DNA of 21,776 nucleotides from an uncultured Acinetobacter sp. (GCA_946623365.1 CAMORE010000020.1:1-21776); one strand, 5' to 3'; shown: positions 1 through 7,421, counted from the stretch's first letter. A program made the numbers and translations. Notes: generated by a model not told the origin, from the letters alone.

Positions 1-35
1 GGTGCTACTTCTCCTGCTGCAAATAATATTTTCAT
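1..35 (-). CDS. glgA: Glycogen synthase, N-terminal fragment cut by window edge
   Basis: Reading leftward from an ATG at 35-33, the first 11 codons give MKILFAAGEVA, followed by a partial CC codon that begins proline or similar. This matches the near-invariant N-terminus of bacterial ADP-glucose-type starch/glycogen synthases (GT5), where it precedes the KTGGLADV nucleotide-sugar loop. A Shine-Dalgarno AAGGAG lies 7 nt upstream of the ATG (plus-strand 42-48), supporting the start. The enzyme would elongate alpha-1,4-glucan from a nucleotide sugar in the cytoplasm and would pair functionally with malQ at 7480. Only 35 bases are visible, so the call rests on the N-terminal motif alone; another GT-B glycosyltransferase with a similar start is possible. 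Confidence 0.6.
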   Translation of the reverse strand, partial: MKILFAAGEVA

Positions 36-139
36 ACAAAACTCCTTATTTAACGAACTATAAATCTTTTAATAAAATTTGTGACAAGAAAATTATAAAA
101 CGATGTACCACTATTTGCAAGGCAGTTTATTTTTGTATT

Positions 140-156
140 TTACATAATTTATGTAA
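140..156. repeat. AT-rich palindrome downstream of tRNA-Arg
   Basis: TTACATAA and TTATGTAA are perfect complements around one central base, six bases past the tRNA 3' end. On the minus strand it is not followed by a clear T-run, so it may be a processing or weak termination site but is not a convincing intrinsic terminator. Confidence 0.35.
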
Positions 157-161
157 TCAAA

Positions 162-235
162 CCCCCTTGGCGGGAGTTGAACCCGCGACCTTTGGCTTCG
201 GAAACCAACGCTCTATCCAACTGAGCTACAAGGAG
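162..235 (-). tRNA. tRNA-Arg, anticodon CCG
   Basis: A full 74-nt cloverleaf folds on the minus strand: 7-bp acceptor stem with one T-G wobble, D stem GCTC/GAGC, 5-bp anticodon stem, loop TTCCGAA with anticodon CCG (reads CGG, Arg), 5-nt variable loop and T arm GCGGG-TTCAACT-CCCGC. The discriminator is G and the 3' CCA is not encoded. It begins 12 nt after the uppS stop codon with no promoter or terminator visible between, so it is probably made by read-through from uppS. Base pairing is seen directly; cotranscription is inferred. Confidence 0.95.
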
Positions 236-247
236 ATTCTTAATTTT

Positions 248-955
248 TTATTTTCCAAATCTTCTATTTCTGTTTTTATATTCCAAAATACACTTTGACA
301 ATTTATCTTTATCAAATTCCGGCCAAAATTCGGGAATAACTATAAATTCAGAATATGCAATCTGCCATAACAGATAATTTGAAACCCTCATCTCTCCACC
401 TGTTCTGATTAATAAATCAGGATCAGGAATATTTTTTGTATAGAGATGCGAAGATATAGTTTCTTCTGTTACATTATTTATGCCTTCAGAGATAATATTA
501 TTTACGGCATTAACAATTTCATCTCTTGAACCATAGTTAAATGCAATTTGTAAATTCACGCCTGTATTATTTTTTGTTGTTTCAACCGCATTAGCTAATA
601 TCTCTTGCAGTTTGTTACTAAGCTTTGTGGTATCGCCTATAAATGAAATTACGACATTATTTTCATCCATTTCCTTAAGTTCATTTTTTAATGTTTGTCC
701 GAGTAAATCCATCAGAAAATTTACTTCTTCCGGTTTTCGATTCCAATTTTCGGTAGAAAATGCATAAACCGTTAAATATTTAATTCCAAAATCATCAAAA
801 GCTCTCATTGTTGCTTTTAAGGCATCAACCCCTTTTTTATGACCGACTGCGGAGGGAAGATTGCGTTCTTTTGCCCATCTTCTGTTTCCGTCCATAATTA
901 TTGCTATATGCTTCAGATTACATTCTTCTACAATTCTTTTTATATCTTCTTCCAT
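248..955 (-). CDS. uppS: Isoprenyl (undecaprenyl diphosphate) synthase
   Basis: 235 residues, normal for the cis-prenyltransferase family. The hallmark block HIAIIMDGNRRWAK (residues 16-29) carries the Mg-binding catalytic Asp22. The C-terminal block RTGGEMRVSNYLLWQ and the following AYSE stretch correspond to the substrate-binding RTSGE..R.SNF.LWQ motif of the family. It condenses isopentenyl diphosphate onto farnesyl diphosphate to make the C55 carrier for peptidoglycan and other wall polymers, in the cytosol at the membrane. The ATG at 955 is preceded by AAGGA about 6 nt away, which overlaps the stop region of the upstream M14-like gene (8-nt gap), so the two are one operon. tRNA-Arg follows 12 nt after the stop. 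Confidence 0.95.
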   Translation of the reverse strand: MEEDIKRIVEECNLKHIAIIMDGNRRWAKERNLPSAVGHKKGVDALKATMRAFDDFGIKYLTVYAFSTENWNRKPEEVNFLMDLLGQTLKNELKEMDENNVVISFIGDTTKLSNKLQEILANAVETTKNNTGVNLQIAFNYGSRDEIVNAVNNIISEGINNVTEETISSHLYTKNIPDPDLLIRTGGEMRVSNYLLWQIAYSEFIVIPEFWPEFDKDKLSKCILEYKNRNRRFGK

Positions 956-963
956 AAAAATCC

Positions 964-1545
964 TTAATAATTTTCCAGTAATTCAAATATTTTAAAAACA
1001 GGTTCCTTCAATAATTCTACATCAACTTCTTCATCAAGTTCCAGTGTCACTACCGGTATATTTTTTTCAATTCCCGCCCAAGTCCCGAAACTTCCTGGGG
1101 TTGGATATCCAATAGATTCTTCAACAGGATATTTTATTATTTGTGAAATTTTTTCTGAAATATCACGAGCATTGCCGTCATAATTTACTACCTTATATGG
1201 TGCGTGCAGTGTCAGAATAAGTTTTGGCTGATTTTTTTCAACAATATCTATTATAAACTTTGTTTCACTTTCACTAGCAGGAGAGGGACCACCATAAAAA
1301 TTATCTTTCTTGGAAAGTTCCCAATTTTTTGTAGGGAAATTTCTGTTTAAATCAACGCCGTTATGATTTGTTCTTATATTGTGTTCAACTCCATATTTAT
1401 TTAAACATGGTATAAATAAAATACTTGTATCCTTTTTTTTATTTAAATATTCTTCAATTAAAAATTTTCCCTGCGGTTCATCTCCATGGAAGCACCCGAT
1501 TACAAGGATTTGTGAGTCAATTTTTCCGTATTTCTCTATTTTCAT
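964..1545 (-). CDS. M14-family zinc carboxypeptidase-like protein (AspA/AstE/MpaA-type)
   Basis: 193 residues, compact for the family. The metal site is complete: GCFHGDEPQG supplies His20 and Glu23, and TLHAP supplies His114. The DLNRNFP block (Asn67, Arg68) is the substrate-carboxylate-binding NR motif, and Glu169 in VTLELDEE fits the catalytic base. This places it in the M14/succinylglutamate desuccinylase-aspartoacylase fold. Substrate is not decidable from sequence; murein-peptide amidase activity (MpaA-like) would suit its place in front of uppS, but that is inference. No signal peptide is seen, so it is probably cytoplasmic. An AAAAGGCGG ribosome site sits right after the stop of the upstream M16-like gene (17-nt gap), indicating one transcript. 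Confidence 0.8.
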   Translation of the reverse strand: MKIEKYGKIDSQILVIGCFHGDEPQGKFLIEEYLNKKKDTSILFIPCLNKYGVEHNIRTNHNGVDLNRNFPTKNWELSKKDNFYGGPSPASESETKFIIDIVEKNQPKLILTLHAPYKVVNYDGNARDISEKISQIIKYPVEESIGYPTPGSFGTWAGIEKNIPVVTLELDEEVDVELLKEPVFKIFELLENY

Positions 1546-1562
1546 AACAAATTGACCGCCTT

Positions 1563-2762
1563 TTACGGTTTGATAATTGCAAGCACATAATCTTCTGTAA
1601 AGAACTTATTTGCACAAGCCTGAATGTCTTCTGAAGTTACTTGTTTAATTTGTTCAATTACCGATTCCCTATAATTAAAATCTTTCCCCAGAATTGAATA
1701 GTATGCCATTATATTTGCCTGTTGGGAATTTGTTTCGGATAAGAATTGCTGCTTGCCTATAAGATTATTTTTTGCATTGTGTAATTCTTCTTCACTAACG
1801 GGAATTTTTTTTATTTTTTCTATCTCTTCTTTAAATCCGGCTATGGAAGTTTGGATATTGGAAGGTTCTGTACCAATATAAATACTGAAAACAGCAGACT
1901 TTAAATGAGTTTCATATGATGTTCTAACAGTATATGCAAGCCCTTTTTTCTCTCTTAATTCCAAAAATAATCTCGAACTAAGACCGCTTGCTCCAAGTAT
2001 AATATTCAATAGCATTAAAACCGGATATTCTTTATCATTTATGGTTCCGACTCTCCATCCTTGCAGAATCTGAGCCTGATTTGCATCTTCTTTTATAAGT
2101 TCAACATAATCCTTCTTTAGAATATTTGGAACCGTTATATCTGATTCATTATTTGTTGCATTTGGCAATTGTCCCAAATACTTTTCAAGAAGTCCGTTTT
2201 CTTCTGCATCACCGACCAGAACTACAGATTTTCTTCCTGTATCCAGTATAGTTTTATAAGCATTAATAACATCATCTTTTGTAATATTATCAATTTCATC
2301 AAGAATCATAGTATAGCTATGCCCGTAAAAATGATTCTTATATATAGTTTTTGTAAATAAATCAGATACTTTGACTTTTGCGGAATCTAATTCTGCCATT
2401 AATTCACCCTTAAGTTTTGCCTTTTCTTTTTCAGCTTCTTCAAAAGTTGAATTCAAAACAATCTCACTTAGAAGAGATAGCGCAAGTTCAAAATCCTCAT
2501 TTAGACAAGTAAATCGTATCCTTAAATAGTCTGATTTCATCTCAGAGCTTAATTCTATTGCATTTTCATCTAAAATATTAGCTAGTTCCTCGGAAGAATA
2601 CTTTTTAGTTCCCTTTAACAAAAGTCTGTTCATTAAAGAGTACTCGCCTGCATATTTCTCTTCCTTATTAATTGATATATTTAAAGTTAGTGCAACTCTC
2701 GGTGTATTTTTATTTTGCTTTATGCAAACTTTAATTCCGTTTTGTAAAATAAATTCATTCAT
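1563..2762 (-). CDS. M16-family peptidase homologue lacking the zinc motif
   Basis: 399 residues from the ATG at 2762 (a TTG two codons upstream is possible). The fold is recognisable: an N-terminal KGTKKYSS block, and in the C-terminal half GASGLSSRLFLELREKKGLAY, the glycine-rich loop with the conserved Arg...Tyr of M16 proteins. Where active members have HxxEH just before KGT, this one reads Y41-S-L-M-N45, so all three metal ligands are gone. Known two-subunit bacterial M16 systems pair an HxxEH subunit with an inactive one that contributes the Arg/Tyr substrate-binding pair; this looks like the latter. No partner is in the window. It heads the run to the M14-like gene and uppS. No Shine-Dalgarno precedes either start; a TACAAT lies 6 nt before the ATG, suggesting a leaderless mRNA. 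Confidence 0.85.
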   Translation of the reverse strand: MNEFILQNGIKVCIKQNKNTPRVALTLNISINKEEKYAGEYSLMNRLLLKGTKKYSSEELANILDENAIELSSEMKSDYLRIRFTCLNEDFELALSLLSEIVLNSTFEEAEKEKAKLKGELMAELDSAKVKVSDLFTKTIYKNHFYGHSYTMILDEIDNITKDDVINAYKTILDTGRKSVVLVGDAEENGLLEKYLGQLPNATNNESDITVPNILKKDYVELIKEDANQAQILQGWRVGTINDKEYPVLMLLNIILGASGLSSRLFLELREKKGLAYTVRTSYETHLKSAVFSIYIGTEPSNIQTSIAGFKEEIEKIKKIPVSEEELHNAKNNLIGKQQFLSETNSQQANIMAYYSILGKDFNYRESVIEQIKQVTSEDIQACANKFFTEDYVLAIIKP

Positions 2763-2768
2763 AGTCAA

Positions 2769-2774
2769 ATTGTA
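2769..2774 (-). promoter_or_regulatory. Candidate -10 box for the M16-M14-uppS run (leaderless)
   Basis: TACAAT on the minus strand ends exactly 6 nt before the ATG at 2762, which would put the transcript start at or next to the A of the ATG. There is no convincing -35 at 16-18 nt, so this rests on spacing and the absence of a ribosome site. Confidence 0.4.
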
Positions 2775-2801
2775 ACATAAAGAATAATAAAATAATATTT
2801 A

Positions 2802-2829
2802 AAAAATAAAAAGCCTCTTAATAAGAGGC
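2802..2829 (-). terminator. Intrinsic terminator after the 171-aa gene
   Basis: On the minus strand a perfect 7-bp stem GCCTCTT/AAGAGGC with a 3-nt loop (2813-2829) runs into TTTTTATTTTTT. It ends the transcript of the 2928-3443 gene and separates it from the M16-like gene downstream. Confidence 0.85.
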
Positions 2830-2927
2830 GGGGAATTTTAAGTTAATAGGTATACACTTCACATTTACTACACACTAATAGTTTTTAGAGTTTTTAATTT
2901 TTTTATAAGTTTGTCATTTGTTTACTC

Positions 2928-3443
2928 CTATCCGAGTCCAAACTTCGGAACATAATCCTGAACTTGTTCTTTTAACAGATTTTGACAAGATTCTTTCATT
3001 GCTTTCTTCATCTTTAATTGACCTTCTATTGCATTTAATTCAAGCTCTATTTCTTTTTCTATTTCAGACATAGCATCGACTTCCTGCTGTTTAAGAGCTT
3101 TCATTGACTCTTCTTTAAATCTTGCAAAAGCACTCATTTCATATTGCATTTGGGTCATTTGATTTCCTGTCCAGGGAACTAAACCACTCATTTTATAATA
3201 TTGCAATTGCTGCATTGCACTCATAGAACTTGCCTGATTAGAATATTGAGCAAACATTGTAGCTCTTGGAATAAGTTCTGCTGATAGACCTGCTATATTG
3301 CCCATCGTCATTATTGATGAACTGCCAAGTTTGCCGGCATACTTCTGGTAGTGGGACAACCTTGTGCGAACACGCATTTCTTCCCTTTCCAGGTCATTTA
3401 TTTCACGAGTTAATCGCTGGACTTGCCAGAACGCCAGTAACAT
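2928..3443 (-). CDS. Unknown coiled-coil protein, 171 aa
   Basis: I do not recognise this family. It is a real gene by its ATG at 3443 with an AGGTAGG ribosome site about 6 nt upstream, its own terminator at 2802-2829 and normal codon use. Residues about 5-35 (charged, heptad-like, with LTREINDLEREE) and about 105-160 (ALKQQEVDAMSEIEKEIELE and onward) look like long amphipathic helices that could form an antiparallel coiled coil. The middle (about 40-100) is rich in Ser, Met and Gln with little charge. There is no signal peptide or obvious membrane span. It is transcribed alone, divergently from the YhcH-like gene. The helical-hairpin shape resembles small structural or secretion-associated proteins, but nothing identifies a function. 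Confidence 0.75.
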   Translation of the reverse strand: MLLAFWQVQRLTREINDLEREEMRVRTRLSHYQKYAGKLGSSSIMTMGNIAGLSAELIPRATMFAQYSNQASSMSAMQQLQYYKMSGLVPWTGNQMTQMQYEMSAFARFKEESMKALKQQEVDAMSEIEKEIELELNAIEGQLKMKKAMKESCQNLLKEQVQDYVPKFGLG

Positions 3444-3484
3444 AGTAAACCTACCTAACTTTTAAACTAACCTTTTGTAACCTT

Positions 3485-3505
3485 ACATGTATATAAAGTC
3501 TTTTT
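3485..3505 (-). promoter_or_regulatory. Candidate promoter region for the 171-aa gene
   Basis: On the minus strand AAAAAGACTTTATATACATG lies about 45 nt before the start codon and contains TATACA, a reasonable -10. A closely similar stretch precedes the small gene at 20300. No clean -35 is seen. Confidence 0.3.
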
Positions 3506-3587
3506 AATTCATGAAATTGCCTTTTTTAGATTGTATTGTTAAGTTTTGTAACGAAGTCTTTAAAATAAATTCTTTTTTGCAGTTAGG

Positions 3588-3593
3588 TATAAT
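3588..3593 (+). promoter_or_regulatory. Candidate -10 box for the YhcH-like gene
   Basis: A perfect TATAAT inside TTAGGTATAATAT, 40 nt before the ATG at 3634. The -35 region (about 3565-3570) is not a good match. The same 13-nt string occurs just before ftsY at 11549-11561. Confidence 0.4.
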
Positions 3594-3633
3594 ATATAAT
3601 TGGATAATATTCTTAAAAACAAAAGGAGATACT

Positions 3634-4080
3634 ATGATAAAAGACAATATAAAAAGAGCAAATACATATTATAATTTATCTGATAATTTAAAAAAGGGAT
3701 TTGAATGGATAAAAAATAATGATTTAAAAAACTTGCCTGACGGAAGATATGAAATATCGAAAGACATATATGCTAATCTGCAAAGTTATACGACAAAAGA
3801 CGATGCTCCGTATGAAGCTCACAGAGATTATATTGATATACAGTATATGGTATCAGGCGAAGAATTATCAGGTGTAACTGATTATTCAAACTGTAAAACC
3901 TCAGAAGAATATAACAAAGAAAAAGATATAGAATTTTTAAGCATTAATACTAAAGAAGAATTTTATAAAATTAAAGAAGGTGAATTTTTCGTATTCTTTC
4001 CGCATGATGCACATAAACCTGCATTAAAAAGTATAGAAAACAGAAATGTGAAAAAGGTTATTGTAAAAGTTCATGTATAA
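3634..4080 (+). CDS. YhcH/YjgK/YiaL (DUF386) family protein
   Basis: 148 residues from the ATG at 3634, chosen because AAAAGGAG lies 5-6 nt upstream; the frame stays open 41 codons further but without a ribosome site. The family signature is clear: EAHRDYIDIQYMVSGEE (residues 61-77; Glu61, His63, Asp68 fit the metal/substrate site) and FFPHDAHKPAL (121-131; His124, His127). This cupin-like fold includes EbgC (beta-galactosidase subunit), TabA and the YiaL/YhcH proteins tied to sialic acid and other sugar catabolism, where they are thought to act on sugar anomers. No sugar operon surrounds it: it stands alone with a strong hairpin after the stop and a convergent unknown gene. Specific substrate unknown. 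Confidence 0.9.
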   Translation: MIKDNIKRANTYYNLSDNLKKGFEWIKNNDLKNLPDGRYEISKDIYANLQSYTTKDDAPYEAHRDYIDIQYMVSGEELSGVTDYSNCKTSEEYNKEKDIEFLSINTKEEFYKIKEGEFFVFFPHDAHKPALKSIENRNVKKVIVKVHV

Positions 4081-4086
4081 ACTATA

Positions 4087-4116
4087 CGGCAGCAAGTAAA
4101 AATATACTTGCTGCCG
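4087..4116. repeat. Strong intergenic hairpin between convergent genes
   Basis: A perfect 12-bp stem, CGGCAGCAAGTA with TACTTGCTGCCG around a 6-nt loop, 6 nt after the YhcH-like stop codon and 28 nt from the convergent gene. No U-run follows on either strand, so it may act as a 3'-end stabiliser or a factor-assisted terminator rather than a textbook intrinsic one. Confidence 0.7.
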
Positions 4117-4144
4117 CCACTTATACGAGAAGGAGGTAATCTTT

Positions 4145-4528
4145 TTATGCTGCAAAAATATTTACAATACCTTTACTTATTTCAAAATTTACAAGTTCAT
4201 CATTATAAGGATTTTTTTCTGAACTGTCATTTGTTGTTCCTAATATTTCCCACAATTCTCCGAACTTAGGCTCTTTTCTTTTATCATTTGCATGTGCTTT
4301 TAAGTATTTTAAAGTTTCTTTTAAAGAATTATTTAATGTAATTTGTGTAGAAGCTTTTAATACAGATGATTGCGCTTGTATAGCGTTTTCAGTTTCTCCT
4401 AAAAGAGTTTGTTTCAAAACTTCAGCTGCTTTTTCAGTAGAAGCACCATTATTTTTTAAAATATTTTTGGCTGTACTTCTTAAAATATCATATTTTTCAA
4501 ATCCCATTGATGTCGATACGTTTAACAT
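4145..4528 (-). CDS. Unknown small soluble protein, 127 aa
   Basis: No family is recognised. The ATG at 4528 is preceded by AAGGAA about 8 nt away. Composition is polar and helical, with no membrane span or signal peptide. Residues about 10-70 look like a helical bundle (FEKYDILRSTAKNILKNNG, then EKAAEVLKQTLL); the C-terminus ends in a hydrophobic strand-like IVNIFAA. It stands alone between a convergent YhcH-like gene and a divergent lpxI. Directly after its stop the minus strand reads GATTACCTCCTT, resembling the anti-Shine-Dalgarno end of 16S rRNA (see findings). A real but lineage-restricted gene is the best reading. Confidence 0.6.
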   Translation of the reverse strand: MLNVSTSMGFEKYDILRSTAKNILKNNGASTEKAAEVLKQTLLGETENAIQAQSSVLKASTQITLNNSLKETLKYLKAHANDKRKEPKFGELWEILGTTNDSSEKNPYNDELVNFEISKGIVNIFAA

Positions 4529-4719
4529 ACCCTATTCCTTTTTAATTTTCTTAGCTTCTTGCGTTTTCCCTTTGTATTATAGTTATCGGCACAATTTTCA
4601 AAAACTTTAGGATTTATAACAAAAATTTATTAAATTGTTACAATTCTTTACAAAAACACTGGTAAAAGCGCAATTTAACCGATTTTATAGTATTATTGAA
4701 TAATAGTTTGGAGGAAGAA

Positions 4720-5535
4720 ATGTCGGTTGTTTTAGAACAAAAACAAGGTTTAATTGCGGGAGATGGTTTATTACCCGTAAAAATGGCTCAATATGCAAAA
4801 GAAAACGGTTTTGATGTAGTAGCTATATCCCTATCGGATGACAATTATAAGCAATTAAAAAAATATTGTTCTAAAGTTTATTCATTTTGTCCGGGAGAAG
4901 CTCTAAAAATAGAACAGGTTTTAAAAGATGAAGGCATAAAACAGTTAACATTTTTGGGAAAAGTAAGTAAAACCATTATACTGAAACGTCCAAAATTTGA
5001 TTCTAAAGCTATAGATTTTATAAAAAAAGCGGTCAGATTAAATGATGACAAGGTTATGCTGATGCTTATTGATGAGCTTGAAAAAATCGGTATTACAATT
5101 TTGGATCAAACATTATTTATAAAAAATTTAATGATTCCGTCAGGCGTCTTAGGGAAGGTACAGCCTACTCAAGAACAGGTTGATGATGTAAATTACGGCT
5201 ATTGGCTTGCAAAAGAAACAGGTAAATTAGACATTGGTCAATCTGTTGTTATTAAAGATAAGATGATTATGGCTGTCGAAGCAATTGAAGGTACCGATAA
5301 ATGTATTAAGAGGGGTTGTAAGATTGCAAAGAAAAATTCCAGAATTATAAAAGTTGCAAAACCCTCACAAGACAAAAGATTTGATATCCCTGCAATCGGA
5401 CTTAAAACATTAAAAACAATGAAAAAATACAAGGCCGATTTAATTGCCGTAGAAGCCGGTGAAACAATAATTGTAGATAAAGAAGAAGTTGTAAAATTTG
5501 CTGATAAGCATGGTATAGTCGTTATGGCGGTATAA
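4720..5535 (+). CDS. lpxI: UDP-2,3-diacylglucosamine pyrophosphatase LpxI
   Basis: 271 residues from the ATG at 4720, which has GGAGG 5 nt upstream; an upstream TTG in frame has no ribosome site. The LpxI (DUF1009) landmarks are present in order: IAGDGLLP (12-19), FLGKVSK (78-84), AVEAIEGTD (185-193), DKRFDIPAIG (218-227) and AVEAGETII (243-251). The enzyme cleaves UDP-2,3-diacylglucosamine to lipid X (2,3-diacylglucosamine-1-phosphate) plus UMP in the lipid A pathway; it is the unrelated substitute for LpxH found in many non-proteobacterial and alphaproteobacterial lineages. lpxB, whose product uses lipid X in the next step, follows 41 nt later on the same strand. Confidence 0.95.
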   Translation: MSVVLEQKQGLIAGDGLLPVKMAQYAKENGFDVVAISLSDDNYKQLKKYCSKVYSFCPGEALKIEQVLKDEGIKQLTFLGKVSKTIILKRPKFDSKAIDFIKKAVRLNDDKVMLMLIDELEKIGITILDQTLFIKNLMIPSGVLGKVQPTQEQVDDVNYGYWLAKETGKLDIGQSVVIKDKMIMAVEAIEGTDKCIKRGCKIAKKNSRIIKVAKPSQDKRFDIPAIGLKTLKTMKKYKADLIAVEAGETIIVDKEEVVKFADKHGIVVMAV

Positions 5536-5576
5536 CCTATCCGACAATTTAAAAACACGTGGAGCAATCAATTAAA

Positions 5577-6695
5577 ATGAAAGTTTTTATTATTACAGGT
5601 GAATACTCCGGTGATATTCATGGAGGGAAGGTTGCTGAATTATTAAAAGAGCAAATGCCTGATATAGAAATAGAAGGAATCGGCGGTGAGAATTTAAGCA
5701 GAGCCGGAGTAAAACTTTTTTGCGACCATTCTAAAATGTCAGGCTTTGGATTAAGCTTAAAAATGATAATTGACCATCTTCAATTGGAAAAAAAAGTATC
5801 AGATTATATTATTAAGGATTTTAAGCCTGATTTGGTATTGTGTATTGATTACGGAACTTTTAATTTGCGTGTTGCAAAGAGATTAAAAGGAACGGGAATA
5901 AAAGTGTTTCATTATATACCGCCTCAAGTTTGGGCTAGCAGAAAATGGCGTATAAAAGGAATAAAAAAATATATAGATAAAGTTTTATGTATATTTCCAT
6001 TTGAAGAGGATATGTATAGACAATACGGTATAGATGTTCACTTTTGCGGTCATCCTTTAATAAAACAACTTTCCGATAAGGCAAATAAAGAGGAGTTTTT
6101 TAACAAATACGGTCTTGATATAAACAGACCTCTGGTTTCAATATTTCCGGGCTCAAGACCTTTAGAATTAAAATTTCTGGCAAAAACTTTAATAAGCGGA
6201 GCTGAAAAATTGCATCAAAAACATCCTGAAATACAATTTTGCATTTCCCATGCACCAAACTTAAAGGACAATGTTTTTGATAAATATATTAAAAATCCTA
6301 AATTTAAAATTATAAAAGGTGAAAATCAGGCATTGTTGAGCGTGTCTGATGCGTTAATACTTGCATCCGGTACAGTTGCACTTGAAGCATCATTGTATCA
6401 AGTTCCTATGATTATTGGATATAAAGGACCTTGGATTTTGTATATTGCATATTTAATATTCAGATGTATAAACAAAGTTTCTTTGCCAAATATTGTAACA
6501 GGTGAAGATATTGTTCCGGAACTGATTCAGCAAAAATTCACATCCGATAATATCTGTTTCGAAATAGAACGTTTACTATATGAAAAAGAATACAGAGCAG
6601 ATATAATTCAAAAACTCGGTCACGTAAGAGAAAAATTATCTGATAAATTTTCTGCACAAGAAGTTGCGAATATAATATCAGAAATGTTTAAATAA
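5577..6695 (+). CDS. lpxB: Lipid-A-disaccharide synthase
   Basis: 372 residues from the ATG at 5577, where the family N-terminus begins (MKVFIITGEYSGD, SGD at 11-13). GGAG at 5561-5564 can serve it at a longish 12-nt spacing; an in-frame GTG at 5559 would add six residues but destroys that site. GT-B/GT19 marks follow: YIPPQVWA (113-120), FPGSR (190-194), ASGTVALEA (263-271) and SLPNIV (302-307). It condenses UDP-diacylglucosamine with lipid X at the inner membrane face, using the product of lpxI. A hydrophobic stretch about 285-297 fits the membrane-associated region of LpxB. It ends 2 nt from the stop of convergent infC with no terminator hairpin between. Confidence 0.96.
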   Translation: MKVFIITGEYSGDIHGGKVAELLKEQMPDIEIEGIGGENLSRAGVKLFCDHSKMSGFGLSLKMIIDHLQLEKKVSDYIIKDFKPDLVLCIDYGTFNLRVAKRLKGTGIKVFHYIPPQVWASRKWRIKGIKKYIDKVLCIFPFEEDMYRQYGIDVHFCGHPLIKQLSDKANKEEFFNKYGLDINRPLVSIFPGSRPLELKFLAKTLISGAEKLHQKHPEIQFCISHAPNLKDNVFDKYIKNPKFKIIKGENQALLSVSDALILASGTVALEASLYQVPMIIGYKGPWILYIAYLIFRCINKVSLPNIVTGEDIVPELIQQKFTSDNICFEIERLLYEKEYRADIIQKLGHVREKLSDKFSAQEVANIISEMFK

Positions 6696-6697
6696 AT

Positions 6698-7243
6698 CTA
6701 ACTTGCCTGAGGTGCAAACCATGCTGTTACATTTCTGCCTTCAACCATTGGTTTTTTCTCAATAACAATAGAATCCTCAGCTAAATCCGTGATGAACCTG
6801 TTTGCAAGATCTATTGCAAGGCTAGAATGCTGCATTTCACGACCTCTTAGCATTACAACAAGTTTAACCTTATTTCCCTGAGAAATGAATTTTCTTATAC
6901 TTTTCAATCTGACTTCATAGTCGTGTGTGTCAATTTTATAACGAACTTTTACTTCTTTGATATCAACGGTATGTTGTTTCTTTTTAGCCTCTTTTGCCTT
7001 CTTTTCAAGTTCGTACCTATATTTACCGAAGTTCAAAATCTTTGCAACAGGAGGAGCTTGATTTGCGCTTATAACAACTAAATCTAAGTCTGCATCTTCT
7101 GCCATCTGCAGTGCTTTTGATGTCGGTACAACGCCTACATTATTTCCGTCAGCATCGATTAATCTTACTTCTTTAAATCTTATTTTTTCATTTATTAAAG
7201 GTTTATCTTTTCCTTTACTTGCAATTCTATCTTCGTTTGAAAT
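6698..7243 (-). CDS. infC: Translation initiation factor IF-3, AUU start
   Basis: 181 residues when read from ATT at 7243-7241; the first in-frame ATG (7105) would delete the N-terminal domain. Reading from ATT gives SNEDRIASKGKDKPLINEKI, the expected N-terminal lead into the IF-3 domain (EVRLIDADGNNVGV, P-T-S-K-A-L). A strong AAGGAG lies 7 nt before the ATT. The linker and C-domain follow: GKYRYELEKKAKEAKKKQ, KEVKVRYKIDTHDYEVRL, KVKLVVMLRGREMQH. IF-3 binds the 30S subunit, checks start codons and keeps subunits apart. An AUU start is the known basis of IF-3 autoregulation in other bacteria. The usual partners rpmI and rplT do not follow; convergent lpxB does, 2 nt away. Confidence 0.96.
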   Translation of the reverse strand: MSNEDRIASKGKDKPLINEKIRFKEVRLIDADGNNVGVVPTSKALQMAEDADLDLVVISANQAPPVAKILNFGKYRYELEKKAKEAKKKQHTVDIKEVKVRYKIDTHDYEVRLKSIRKFISQGNKVKLVVMLRGREMQHSSLAIDLANRFITDLAEDSIVIEKKPMVEGRNVTAWFAPQAS

Positions 7244-7280
7244 AGTTATTCTCCTTATATTATATATATTTACATTTTTT

Positions 7281-7308
7281 ATAATATCATGCTTTCCTGT
7301 TTTTGCAA
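7281..7308 (-). promoter_or_regulatory. Candidate sigma-70 promoter of infC
   Basis: Minus strand: -35 TTGCAA (7303-7308), 16-nt spacer, -10 TATTAT (7281-7286). The transcript would start about 30 nt before the AUU codon and include its AAGGAG site. Confidence 0.5.
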
Positions 7309-7421
7309 GGGGTATAGCTGTAAATAAAAATTTTTGAACAAACTATTTATCAAACTGAATTTTAGGTTTAGTTTTTGCAAAAATTCAACCGTGTCTAGGG
7401 TAACATTATCTTAACATCTTA

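Noticed and set aside
2..298. 98-codon open frame on the plus strand
   Set aside because: It runs through the tRNA-Arg gene, the glgA start and the uppS 3' end on the opposite strand and has no ribosome site.
4147..4266. 39-codon ORF after the strong AAGGAGGTAATC site
   Set aside because: Antisense to the 127-aa gene with a low-complexity Leu/Tyr/Phe composition; more likely chance. The site itself is kept as a finding.
5238..5567. 109-codon frame antisense to lpxI
   Set aside because: Fully inside lpxI on the other strand, no ribosome site, composition typical of a shadow frame.
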